Assembly: GCA_945918795.1 (NCBI GenBank)
Contig: CAMEIT010000008.1
Location: 1-57,883 of the forward strand
DNA: 57,883 bases
Origin: an uncultured Clostridia bacterium
GTDB lineage: Bacteria; Bacillota; Clostridia; HGM11327
Reading direction: 5' to 3'
Shown here: positions 8,785 through 17,400 of the stretch, in pieces
How positions within the stretch are numbered: the first letter of the stretch is position 1
Layout: each line of letters opens with the position of its first letter
The notes under the pieces: generated by a model
Databases searched by the model: none
What the model was told of the DNA's origin: nothing
What the model saw: only the letters and a program-made list of their open reading frames with translations
Translations under genes and position numbers: made by a program

Positions 8785-9351
8785 TCATTTGTCATCATTA
8801 TTCATCGACGGCTTCAAAAAAAGCAGTGCCGACCTGCCGTAACGTCTTTCATCCGCAATAACAAAGCTGTCGGGAATACTCGTTACGATAGAATTCTTCG
8901 CTTCAAACTGAACTATAACTATCCCCTCATCCTTTATCAGCGCGTTTTGAGCAATGCCCTTGAGTACGTCCGACTCAAGATTTTTGTTGTAAGGCGGATC
9001 AAAAAAAATCACGTCAAAGCGTTTGCCCGAAAGGAGCTTCATAGCCGTAAAAACATCGTTTGAAACAAGCGTCATGTCGCCCGCACAGCCCAAATATTCC
9101 GCATTTCTTTTTATCACGTTCAAGGCATCCCTGCCGTTTTCAACAAGAGTTATGTGCTTTGCGCCTCTGCTGAGTGCTTCAAAAGCAACGCTTCCCGTTC
9201 CGGCAAACATATCGCAGAACAAAGAGCCCTCTACCCTGTCTCTTATGATATTGAAAACAGCCTGCTTTACCATATCCGGAGTAGGGCGCGTGGAAAGCCC
9301 GTCAACCGTAAAAAGAGGTCTGCCCTTCCATTTACCTGCATTTATTCTCAT
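8785..9351 (-). CDS. rsmD: 16S rRNA (guanine966-N2)-methyltransferase
   Basis: Methylates G966 of 16S rRNA. The start MRINAGKWKGRPL, the block STRPTPDMVKQAVFNI, the SAM loop FCDMFAGTGSVAFEALSRGA and the catalytic motif FDPPYNKNL (DPPY type for amino-group methylation) are all present in a 188-residue product of normal length. The start at 9351 matches the family; the open frame continues seven codons to a TTG. It precedes coaD by 17 bases. Confidence 0.95.
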   Translation of the reverse strand: MRINAGKWKGRPLFTVDGLSTRPTPDMVKQAVFNIIRDRVEGSLFCDMFAGTGSVAFEALSRGAKHITLVENGRDALNVIKRNAEYLGCAGDMTLVSNDVFTAMKLLSGKRFDVIFFDPPYNKNLESDVLKGIAQNALIKDEGIVIVQFEAKNSIVTSIPDSFVIADERRYGRSALLFLKPSMNNDDK

Positions 9352-9534
9352 TAATTCAACCAATCTCTGCAAAATAATTATAACGCATTAATTATAGCAT
9401 AAATTATATATTTTTTCAAACATTTTATGCAATATTGTACTCAAATATAAACAGAATCATAATATACGGCAAATGCTGTTTTGCATATGAAAATACATTT
9501 TGGCAATACCCATGCACGATGTCGCATAAAATAA

Positions 9535-9563
9535 TTGAAATTTATACGGAAGTGTGTTATAAT
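9535..9563 (+). promoter_or_regulatory. Extended -10 sigma-A promoter for the idh-asnA operon
   Basis: TTGAAA (9535-9540), 17-base spacer, TATAAT (9558-9563) preceded by TG one base upstream. It is 57 bases before the start codon. Confidence 0.88.
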
Positions 9564-9620
9564 TAACGTATGTTTAAAAACAGAACACAATAAAATTTTT
9601 ATATAAAAGGATTAAAAAAA

Positions 9621-10787
9621 ATGGACAGAAGCGAATACATAAAAAATGCACAGAAGCACATCGAAATGATTCTGAACAAACAGCTTGACAGAATCGAGAA
9701 AATGAAGGCTCAGACAGACTTTGTTGATTACTCAAAGCTGCCTGTAATAAAGATAGGCATCGTCGGCGGAGACGGCATCGGTCCGCAAATTACGGCTCAG
9801 GCAAAAAGAGTTATAGAATACCTGCTTGCCGATGACGTTAAATCGGGCAAGATCGAGCTTGTTGATATCGAGGGACTCACAATAGAAAACCGTGTTGCTC
9901 ACAATCAGGCAATTCCGGACGACGTTCTGTGTGAACTGAAAAAATGCGATGTTATATTAAAAGGACCTACAACGACGCCTCAAGCCGGTGACCCGTGGCC
10001 GAATATCGAAAGTGCCAACGTTGCAATGCGTAAAGAGCTTGACCTTTTTGCAAACGTTCGTCCCGTAAGCATACCTGCACAAGGCATTGACTGGGTATTC
10101 TTCCGTGAAAATACAGAGGGCGCATATGCAATGGGCAGTCAGGGTCTGAGAGTAAATAAGGACCTCGGCATCGACTTCACCGTAACAACATATGAAGGCT
10201 CATACAGAATAATCAAAGCCGCATTTGACTACGCAAGAAAAACAGGCAGAAACAGAGTTACTGTTGTTACAAAGGCAAACATAATCAAAACGACAGACGG
10301 TATGTTCCTTGACATAGCGCGCGACATTGCAAAGGATTATCCAGAAATCACGTGCGATGAATGGTACATAGATATAATGACCGCAAAGCTTATTGACGAA
10401 AATCGCCGCCGCGACTTCAAGGTGGTTGTTCTCCCGAATCTGTACGGCGACATCATTACGGACGAGGCTGCGGAATTCCAGGGCGGCGTAGGTACGGCAG
10501 GAAGCTCCAACCTCGGCAAGCGTTACAGTATGTTTGAAGCTATACACGGCTCAGGCACAAGAATGGTTAAGGAAGGCAGAATCCAATATGCCGACCCGAG
10601 CAGTATAATTCGTGCGGCGGGAATGCTTCTTGAGCATATAGGCTACACTGAGGAAGCCAAAAAGCTGTTCAAAGCACTTGAGATATGCACTCAGACAGAA
10701 AAGAAGCTTGTTGTAACAGGCCGCGACACAGGCTGCACATCCGAGCAGTTTGCGGATTACATAATGGAAACAATACAAAAGCTTTAA
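9621..10787 (+). CDS. Isocitrate/isopropylmalate-family dehydrogenase, probably isocitrate dehydrogenase
   Basis: A 388-residue beta-decarboxylating dehydrogenase. GGDGIGPQITAQ near residue 50, the substrate loop ESANVAMRKELDLFANVRPV near residue 138, the Lys/Asp block ITDEAAEFQGGVGTAGSSNLG and the cofactor loop AIHGSGTRMVKEGRIQYADP identify the family. The SxNVAxRKELDLxANVRP block is that of isocitrate rather than isopropylmalate dehydrogenases. The NAD or NADP choice cannot be read safely. An N-terminal helix of about 40 residues precedes the fold. It has a strong promoter and is followed 26 bases later by asnA, so 2-oxoglutarate and asparagine synthesis are co-expressed. Confidence 0.88.
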   Translation: MDRSEYIKNAQKHIEMILNKQLDRIEKMKAQTDFVDYSKLPVIKIGIVGGDGIGPQITAQAKRVIEYLLADDVKSGKIELVDIEGLTIENRVAHNQAIPDDVLCELKKCDVILKGPTTTPQAGDPWPNIESANVAMRKELDLFANVRPVSIPAQGIDWVFFRENTEGAYAMGSQGLRVNKDLGIDFTVTTYEGSYRIIKAAFDYARKTGRNRVTVVTKANIIKTTDGMFLDIARDIAKDYPEITCDEWYIDIMTAKLIDENRRRDFKVVVLPNLYGDIITDEAAEFQGGVGTAGSSNLGKRYSMFEAIHGSGTRMVKEGRIQYADPSSIIRAAGMLLEHIGYTEEAKKLFKALEICTQTEKKLVVTGRDTGCTSEQFADYIMETIQKL

Positions 10788-10813
10788 TTTTTAACTCGTA
10801 AAAGGAAATTATC

Positions 10814-11821
10814 ATGAGCAAATTTATTCAGCCCAATAATTATAAACCGGTATTAAGCATATACGAGACGCAGACTGCGATAGGCTTCCTTAAGCATACA
10901 TTTGAAAGAGAGCTTTCATCTGCGCTTAATCTCAAGCGTGTTTCGGCACCGCTTTTTGTAGAGCCTAAAACAGGCCTCAACGACAATCTTAACGGCGTTG
11001 AACGTCCCGTTTCATTCGACATTGCGGAAAACGGAGCAACAGCGGAGGTAGTACATTCTCTCGCAAAATGGAAGCGTATGGCGCTTTACAAATACAATTT
11101 CAGCGTCGGAGAAGGAATTTATACCGATATGAACGCAATAAGACGCGATGAAGAAATGGATAATCTTCATTCTGTGTATGTTGATCAGTGGGATTGGGAA
11201 AAAATAATCGACAGACAAATGCGCAATTTGGACTATCTCAAATCAACCGTTCAAAAAATCGTCGATGCAATATGCAATACTCTCGAGCAGATAAAGCTTA
11301 ATTATCCCGCCGTTTCAACAACGCTTTCAAATGATGTAAGCTTTGTCACAACGCAGGAGCTTGAAGATATGTATCCGAATCTGACACCAAAGGAAAGAGA
11401 AAATGCGTATGTCCGTGAGCATAAAACGGCTTTTATAATGCAGATAGGCGATACGCTTAAGTCCGGAATAAAGCATGACGGAAGAGCACCCGATTACGAT
11501 GATTGGTCGCTCAACGGAGACATAATGTTCTGGCACGATATTCTCGGCTGTGCCTTTGAGGTCTCCTCCATGGGAATCAGAGTTGATGCCCAATCTTTGG
11601 ATTCCCAGCTGCAAAAAGCAAACTGCAACGAACGCAGAAGCCTTGAATTCCACAGAATGCTTCTCAATAACGAGCTTCCTCTGACAATGGGCGGCGGCAT
11701 AGGTCAGTCACGTTTGTGTATGCTACTGCTCCAAAAAGCCCACATAGGAGAGGTTCAGGTTTCGGTTTGGGATGATGACACAATAAATTCATGTAAAAAA
11801 GCAGGAATAACATTGCTTTAA
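10814..11821 (+). CDS. asnA: Aspartate--ammonia ligase
   Basis: Ammonia-dependent asparagine synthetase of the class-II aminoacyl-tRNA-synthetase fold: aspartate, ammonia and ATP give asparagine, AMP and pyrophosphate. The 335-residue product has QTAIGFLKHTFERELSSALN at the start, VSAPLFVEPKTGLNDNLNGVERPV, HSLAKWKRMALY, and the ATP-binding end MGGGIGQSRLCMLLLQKAHIGEVQ. AAAGGAAA precedes the ATG. It is second gene after the isocitrate dehydrogenase-like gene and ends at a terminator. Confidence 0.96.
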   Translation: MSKFIQPNNYKPVLSIYETQTAIGFLKHTFERELSSALNLKRVSAPLFVEPKTGLNDNLNGVERPVSFDIAENGATAEVVHSLAKWKRMALYKYNFSVGEGIYTDMNAIRRDEEMDNLHSVYVDQWDWEKIIDRQMRNLDYLKSTVQKIVDAICNTLEQIKLNYPAVSTTLSNDVSFVTTQELEDMYPNLTPKERENAYVREHKTAFIMQIGDTLKSGIKHDGRAPDYDDWSLNGDIMFWHDILGCAFEVSSMGIRVDAQSLDSQLQKANCNERRSLEFHRMLLNNELPLTMGGGIGQSRLCMLLLQKAHIGEVQVSVWDDDTINSCKKAGITLL

Positions 11822-11866
11822 CGGCATAAAATAATAACAAAGCCGTTGGCTCAATAAATATAAAAG

Positions 11867-11909
11867 CGGCAGTCAGATTAATTACGTTCAAACGTTCTTT
11901 TGACTGCCG
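11867..11909. terminator. Terminator after asnA, also facing the XRE gene
   Basis: Stem CGGCAGTCA / TGACTGCCG with a 25-base loop and a T-run on the plus strand (11910-11916); the opposite strand also has CTTTTATATTT, so it can end the convergent regulator gene as well. Confidence 0.85.
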
Positions 11910-11946
11910 TTTTTATTATGTACGATTTTTGCCGTGTCCTTTTAAG

Positions 11947-12354
11947 TCAATATCTTATATAGCCCATGCCCGGACTTGCAACATCATAAATCAGCAAAGC
12001 GATAATAATAATTACAAGAGAAATAAACGCAATGCTGAGAATACGTATGATTCGCGTCCACTTTTTTATTTCACGTTCCTTATCTTCAATGCGTTCGCGG
12101 CACATCTGCATCAAGATCGCGTGCGTATCGGCATTGGTATGGTCTGTGCTTTCTGTATTTTTTATTCCGGCAAGCTCATCGAGTGAGCCTCCCATTGCAA
12201 TTACTATATCACAGATATTCTGAAAACTCGGGTTGTCCGTCTGCCCGGAAAATATTCTGCTCACGGTGCTCGACGGGACGCCGCTCTTTTCCGATATCTC
12301 CTGAATTGTCAAATTTTTCGACATTTTCAGCGCTTTGAGTTTTTCATACAACAT
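11947..12354 (-). CDS. XRE-family regulator with C-terminal membrane segment
   Basis: 135 residues: a helix-turn-helix of the Cro/C1 type at about residues 4-62 (LTIQEISEKSGVPSSTVSRIFSG, then DICDIVIAMGGSLDELAG), a charged linker with REREIKKW, and one hydrophobic segment at about residues 104-125. Such membrane-tethered XRE proteins are common in clostridia and may sense envelope or ligand signals. AAGGATGG precedes the ATG. Its upstream region carries a nested inverted repeat (12386-12437), a candidate autoregulatory operator. Targets are not known. Confidence 0.9.
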   Translation of the reverse strand: MLYEKLKALKMSKNLTIQEISEKSGVPSSTVSRIFSGQTDNPSFQNICDIVIAMGGSLDELAGIKNTESTDHTNADTHAILMQMCRERIEDKEREIKKWTRIIRILSIAFISLVIIIIALLIYDVASPGMGYIRY

Positions 12355-12385
12355 ACAATCCCATCCTTTCAGTTCAAATCCCGAA

Positions 12386-12437
12386 TTTGGTATGCAATAT
12401 TTTAAGAATTATTGCATTTATGGATAAATTTACCAAA
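12386..12437. promoter_or_regulatory. Nested inverted repeats, candidate operator of the XRE regulator
   Basis: An inner pair ATGCAATA (12392-12399) / TATTGCAT (12410-12417) lies inside an outer pair TTTGGTA (12386-12392) / TACCAAA (12431-12437). It is 32 bases upstream of the XRE start codon and between two divergent genes. XRE proteins bind such dyads as dimers; binding here is inferred. Confidence 0.5.
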
Positions 12438-12590
12438 CTTGAGTATTTATTTTTCGAATACATAAATATATAATTAATACAGATGCAGAGCGGAAAGCCT
12501 TCACCCCCTATTATTTATAATTGTATATTATTTTCAAGCATTTGTCAAGCCCCGAGCAAAAAAAATATAAAAATAAAAGGAGATGCAACT

Positions 12591-12833
12591 ATGTGGAAAG
12601 AAATCATTATCGCGTTAATCACTCTCGCAGGAACACTTGGCGGCGCATTGATCGTCAACAAAAAGTCAACCGCACTTTTCACCTACCGTCTGGAAAGGCT
12701 TGAAGAGTACACCGATAAGCATGATGAGCTTGTGGAACGAACAGTTGAATTGGAAAAACATTCTGCAATCCTTGACGAGCAAATGAGTTCGGCAAAAAGT
12801 AAAATAGACAGGCTGGACGAAATTGTCAGATAG
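12591..12833 (+). CDS. Small membrane-anchored coiled-coil protein (80 aa)
   Basis: AAAAGGAG precedes the ATG at 12591 by 8 bases. Residues 3-22 form one membrane segment (EIIIALITLAGTLGGALIV); the rest is a charged coiled coil (ALFTYRLERLEEYTDKHDEL through SKIDRLDEIVR). The layout, membrane helix then short coiled coil, resembles holin-associated or haemolysin XhlA-like proteins of phages, but no lysin or other phage gene is nearby. A longer frame opens at 12483 without a ribosome binding site. It ends at a terminator and is divergent from the XRE gene. Confidence 0.78.
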   Translation: MWKEIIIALITLAGTLGGALIVNKKSTALFTYRLERLEEYTDKHDELVERTVELEKHSAILDEQMSSAKSKIDRLDEIVR

Positions 12834-12918
12834 CATTCTCTACATAGTAAGCACTTAATGCCGCTTTGTCCAATTATGACTGATTGAGCCTTATGAGCTT
12901 TATATCGGCTGTTTCAAT

Positions 12919-12947
12919 AAGACCGTGATAATAAATTTCACGGTCTT
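12919..12947 (+). terminator. Terminator after the small membrane protein
   Basis: Ten-base perfect stem AAGACCGTGA / TCACGGTCTT with a 9-base loop, then TTGATGTTTTTT. It is about 85 bases past the stop. Confidence 0.85.
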
Positions 12948-13084
12948 TTGATGTTTTTTAACACAAATAACGTTTTAAATGTATTATTTTGGACAATCGG
13001 CATATAATAATTGTTTTGATTTGCATTTATTAACAAAATATTCATACTTTTTCAGTAAATTTTAAATTCATTTAACCTAATCTG

Positions 13085-13093
13085 TGGTATAAT
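13085..13093 (+). promoter_or_regulatory. Extended -10 promoter of the P-loop gene
   Basis: TGG followed by TATAAT (13088-13093), 38 bases before the start codon. The -35 region (around 13065) is poor, as is usual where the extended -10 is present. Confidence 0.6.
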
Positions 13094-13131
13094 AAAAATA
13101 CAAACAATAATAATTATTGGGAGGCAAATAT

Positions 13132-13563
13132 ATGGTTTACTTAATTATTGGCAAAAAAGGCACAGGCAAAACAAAAAAGCTCGTTAAACTTGCTCAGGAT
13201 GCTCTCCACCAAGCTACCGGTCAAATAGTTTTTATCGATGACGATAAAAGATGTATGTCCGAATTGAATTATAAAATAAGATTTATTAACACCAAGGAGT
13301 TTGAGCTTTATTCAGCAGATGAGCTTTTCGGTTTCATTGCCGGCATGATAGCAGGTAATTACGATACTCAAAAAATATTTATTGACGGTCTTTACAACAT
13401 AACCAATCTCACAAACGATACAATAGAAGATTTCTTGAAAAAACTCGATAAAATGTGTTCTAAAAACGATATAGACATTTACATCAACGTAAGCACAACT
13501 TCCGACAAATTGCCCGAAACCACACACAAGTATATACTTGAAGAGCTTGTCAACGAAGAATAA
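13132..13563 (+). CDS. Small P-loop ATP/GTP-binding protein, function unknown
   Basis: A 143-residue single-domain protein with a Walker A motif GKKGTGKT at residues 7-14 and a Walker B-like strand KIFIDGLYN near residue 85. The rest has alternating beta strands and helices of a compact P-loop fold; no extra effector domain is present. It lacks the other motifs of known kinases or RecA proteins, so the substrate cannot be named. GGGAGG precedes the ATG at 13132; the frame opens five codons earlier at a TTG. It stands alone with its own promoter and a shared terminator. Confidence 0.85.
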   Translation: MVYLIIGKKGTGKTKKLVKLAQDALHQATGQIVFIDDDKRCMSELNYKIRFINTKEFELYSADELFGFIAGMIAGNYDTQKIFIDGLYNITNLTNDTIEDFLKKLDKMCSKNDIDIYINVSTTSDKLPETTHKYILEELVNEE

Positions 13564-13589
13564 CTTTCCAACGCAATAAAGAAAATCCG

Positions 13590-13626
13590 AAAAAGGAGAA
13601 ATATATTGAGTATATTTCTCCTTTTT
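13590..13626. terminator. Bidirectional terminator between the P-loop gene and the PHP gene
   Basis: Sixteen-base perfect stem (13590-13605 with 13611-13626) around a five-base loop TTGAG, with A-run on the left and T-run on the right, serving both convergent genes. Confidence 0.92.
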
Positions 13627-13637
13627 TGTATATCAAA

Positions 13638-14405
13638 TTAAATTGTTTTCACAAGCTCGGCAATATTTCTGCCTACATCCTCGGGTCTGTGCGCGTCCGA
13701 TGCAGTTATAATTTTTACGCCGTTTTCTTTTACCGCTTTAAGGAACTCGGGTGCCAAACCAAGCTCAATTTCATTGTGCTTCATATGAACTCCGCCGTTC
13801 TGCTCCGCACATATGCCGTGTTTTTTCATCAGTCCCGCAATTTTGTTGTACGTCGGAATCAAATCATATGACGGCGTATACCCGAATATCTTTATTGAGT
13901 CGGGATGCCCTACCGCATCAAAAAGCTCACTTTCTATCAGCTTCTCCATTATCTCAAAATGGCGTCTGTAAGCATTATCAACGTCCACATTTTCCCACGC
14001 TTTCCTGTTGAGGTCAAAGCCAAAGCCGTCAAGCCAATGAACAGAGCCTATAATGTGGTCAAAATTATATGAATGAATCTTTTCATCAATAAGCTTCTCC
14101 ATACCCTCAAAGTAGCACACTTCAAGTCCGAAAAGAAGCTTTATGGGATACTTTCGTTTCCTGACTTCATCGATAAAGTCTGTGTATTCGGTCAAATCGC
14201 GCAGCTTCTTTTTGTAATACCAATTGTACTGAAAATCACTGTATTTTACTATATCTGTGTACATCGAAGCAAAATCCTTGAATTGATGCGTATGCTCAAC
14301 CAGACATAGCGTATCGATGTTCATGGCAACCGCCCGGTCGACAAACTTATCTATCCAATCAAATGTATAATCCGCAAATTCAAGATGCACGTGCATATCT
14401 ATCAT
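13638..14405 (-). CDS. PHP-domain phosphatase, histidinol-phosphatase type
   Basis: A 255-residue metal-dependent hydrolase of the PHP family, like HisK histidinol phosphatases. Metal ligands are visible in MHVHLEFAD at the start, VEHTHQF near residue 41, HIIGSVHWLDG, GHPDSIKIFG and ASDAHRPEDVG near the end. HisK-type enzymes remove phosphate from histidinol phosphate, but no other histidine gene is near, so another phosphoester is possible. The ATG at 14405 is chosen because the frame upstream has no conserved residues; AAAGG is a little far from it. Confidence 0.88.
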   Translation of the reverse strand: MIDMHVHLEFADYTFDWIDKFVDRAVAMNIDTLCLVEHTHQFKDFASMYTDIVKYSDFQYNWYYKKKLRDLTEYTDFIDEVRKRKYPIKLLFGLEVCYFEGMEKLIDEKIHSYNFDHIIGSVHWLDGFGFDLNRKAWENVDVDNAYRRHFEIMEKLIESELFDAVGHPDSIKIFGYTPSYDLIPTYNKIAGLMKKHGICAEQNGGVHMKHNEIELGLAPEFLKAVKENGVKIITASDAHRPEDVGRNIAELVKTI

Positions 14406-14439
14406 AAATAAAAAATAACCTTTCTGTCCATAAAATATC

Positions 14440-14471
14440 AAACACCTCAAAACAGATGTTCTGAGGTGTTT
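14440..14471 (-). terminator. Terminator of the large surface-protein gene
   Basis: Ten-base stem AAACACCTCA / TGAGGTGTTT with a 12-base loop, followed on the minus strand by GATATTTTATGG. It is 14 bases past the stop of the 1608-residue gene. Confidence 0.8.
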
Positions 14472-14484
14472 TGTCTGTCATGCG

Positions 14485-17400
14485 TCATTTCGATTTCTTT
14501 TTCTTTCTCAGTGACGTAAATCCGAGAATCAACAGATTTACTCCCGCAACAACCTCACAGCCTGTAACAAGCATATCGTTACCGTTTAAGACCATAGCTG
14601 TATTTGCCTCGATCTTGATCCAATGGGCATACAATACCGTATCTTCAGTAAATTTTACAATGCTGTCCTCGGTTATTTGTCGTCCGTCCTCTGTGTACCA
14701 GCCGGCAAACATATATCCCATTTTTACTGATTCGGGCAACTTACCGAACGTGTCATTGTAATATACTTTCTTATGACTGTATTCAGGCTCGCCGCCGTCC
14801 GCATAGAACGTTATATGGAAGCTGTTCATGTTAATAACGGCATAAAGCGTCTTATCAGATACGGAAGTATATATATCCTCTGCATTAACTCTGTTTCCGT
14901 TTTCATCAGCCCAATACATAAACTTGTAGCCGTCGGCATTGATTTCCGGAAGCGTTCCGTACTCGGAATTATATGCAACCTCCATTGTCATGCTCGTATC
15001 TATAACACCGTTTATGTTGAAATATACATTGTATTCAACGGGCGACCAATGTGCCGTAAATACCTGCTTATCAACAGGACGAACCGGCATATTCTCCGTT
15101 ACCATGTTTCCGTCTGCATCAAACCAGCCTATAAAATTATATCCCTGCCTTGTAATTTCAGGCAATGCCTCGTAAAGCTGATCGCACGTAAAATCCATAT
15201 TGTCAACGTCGCACTTGCCGCCGTTATGATCGAATATTACGTCATAAACTATCGCTATCCAATGTGCTTCGAGGGTTGTGTCGTTCGTAATCTTTACTAT
15301 GCTCTCCGACGTAATTTCAACTCCGTCCAAATACCAGCCGTCAAATATATATCCCGGTCTTTGAGCCTCGGGAAGTGTTCCGTATGCCGAATCATATGTA
15401 ACTATCATAGGCGGAATAACGAGCTGTGAGCCTTTGCCGTCAAACGTTACCTCATATGACATAGGTGCCCATACAGCAGTCAGGTCAATATCGGACGTTA
15501 TCTTTACCACATCCTCAGGCATAACTGTTTTTCCGTCGGCATCTGTCCACTTAACAAATTTGTAGCCTGCCTTTATCGGTACCGGAAGCTCACCGTAACG
15601 TGAATCGTAGGTAACCTTTTTAAACATTACATCCAGCTGAGCATTTCCCGATGTTACAAAATGTAATGTATATTCATTCGCGTGCCACATAGCAGTCAGC
15701 GTGTGGTTCTCGGCATTAATAACCTTTGACATTTCGGTTATTATTATTCCGGATGAATTTTTCCAGCCGTCAAACGTGTATCCCACTCTGACAGGCGTCG
15801 GGATCATGCCGTAATCGGAACCAAACTCTACCTTCAATGAATCTGTGCTGAGCTCTCCGCCCTGTGCATCGAGTGTAACCGTAAACATAAGCGGTGCCCA
15901 ATCTGCAACAAGCTTCTGAGATGATGTTATTTTAACCACATCTCCGCTGTAAGCATGATTACCGTCGGCAGTTTTCCAGCCTATAAATCTGTAACCGTAT
16001 TTATACGGAGTGTACAAATCAGGGTACCCATCATCATATGTTACTATCTTGTCAGCCAATGCACTGTTATACTCAAGTGAACCGCCGTTTAAATCAAAGC
16101 CTATTATAAAGCTCAACGCTTTCCACTGTGCATAAATAGTGCTGTCATCGGTAAGCTGAACGATCTCACTTGACGAAATCACGACGCCGTCCTCTGTCCT
16201 CCAGCCTACAAATGAATATCCGATGCGTGTTGCCGAAGGCAATGCTCCGTACGCGCTGTCAAATACAACAGTTTTGCTTTCAAACGATGCTTCTCCGCCT
16301 GCCGGATCGAAAGTAATATTTATTTTCTTTGCCGACCAATGCGCATAAAGCACAATGTCAAACGGATTCTCCACAATGCTATCGGATGTGATATGCTCAC
16401 CGCCCGTTGCTTCCGTATACCAGCCCTCAAATACGTATCCGCGCTTTATCGGGAGCGGCATATCTCCGTACGGAAGCTCAAATGCAACCTGTATATTCCA
16501 TGCCTCGGAATCTCCTCCGTTTACGTCAAACGAAACATTATACTTGTTCGGTACCCAATGTGCATAAAGCGTTGAATCCTCGCCTATCTTGAGGATCGAA
16601 TCCTCTGTGATAAGCAAGCCTTCCTCCTTAAGAGTATACCAACCGTCAAATGTATATCCTGTTCTTACAGGTATCGGCAATTCTCCGTAAGGCGAATCAA
16701 ATGTAACTCGCTTGCTCTCAAATGAGCTTTCTTTACTTCCCGTTTCAAACGATACATTATATGCGTTTACAGACCAATGTGCGAAAAGCGTCTGATCCTC
16801 TGTAATATTTACAGGTGTTGTTTCGAGAATCTGCGTTCCGCCTACGCTTGCAGTAAACCAGCCCTCAAACGTATATCCTGTCTTTGTAGGTATCGGCAAA
16901 GCGCCGTATGTTGTCAAGTAAACAACAGATTTACTGTCTGTCAAGCTCGTTCCGCCGTTTGCATTAAAGCTTACAGTGAAAGAACCCGGTTCCCAATGTG
17001 CATAAAGTGTTATATCCGAAGTAATTGCAACCTTTGATGAAGCAACTATCTTGTTTCCGCCCTCTGCTGCCGTATACCAGCCTGTAAATGAATAGCCCTT
17101 TCTTGTCGGCATAGGCAATGTACCGTACTCGGCATCGTAAGTAACAGTCTTTGTCGTTGCTGTCATGCTGCCGCCGTTTGTATTGAATGAAACCTTGTAT
17201 GTGTTAGGTACCCAATGTGCATGAAGCGTTATATTTGAAGTTATGGCTACCTTACTGTCTTTTGTTATCATCGTGCCGCCGCTTGGTGCCGTAAACCAAC
17301 CTGCAAATGTATATCCGACTCTCGTTGCCGTCGGGAGTTCACCGTATGTTGAAAGATATGTTACGGATTTGCTTGCCGCAGAAGCCTTGCCTCCGTTTGC

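Noticed and set aside
6252..9494. Identical 17-base string GTTTTGCATATGAAAAT at 6252 and 9478
   Set aside because: Both are in intergenic A+T-rich DNA, but a chance match of this length is not very unlikely here and no sigma-F/G promoter could be completed downstream.
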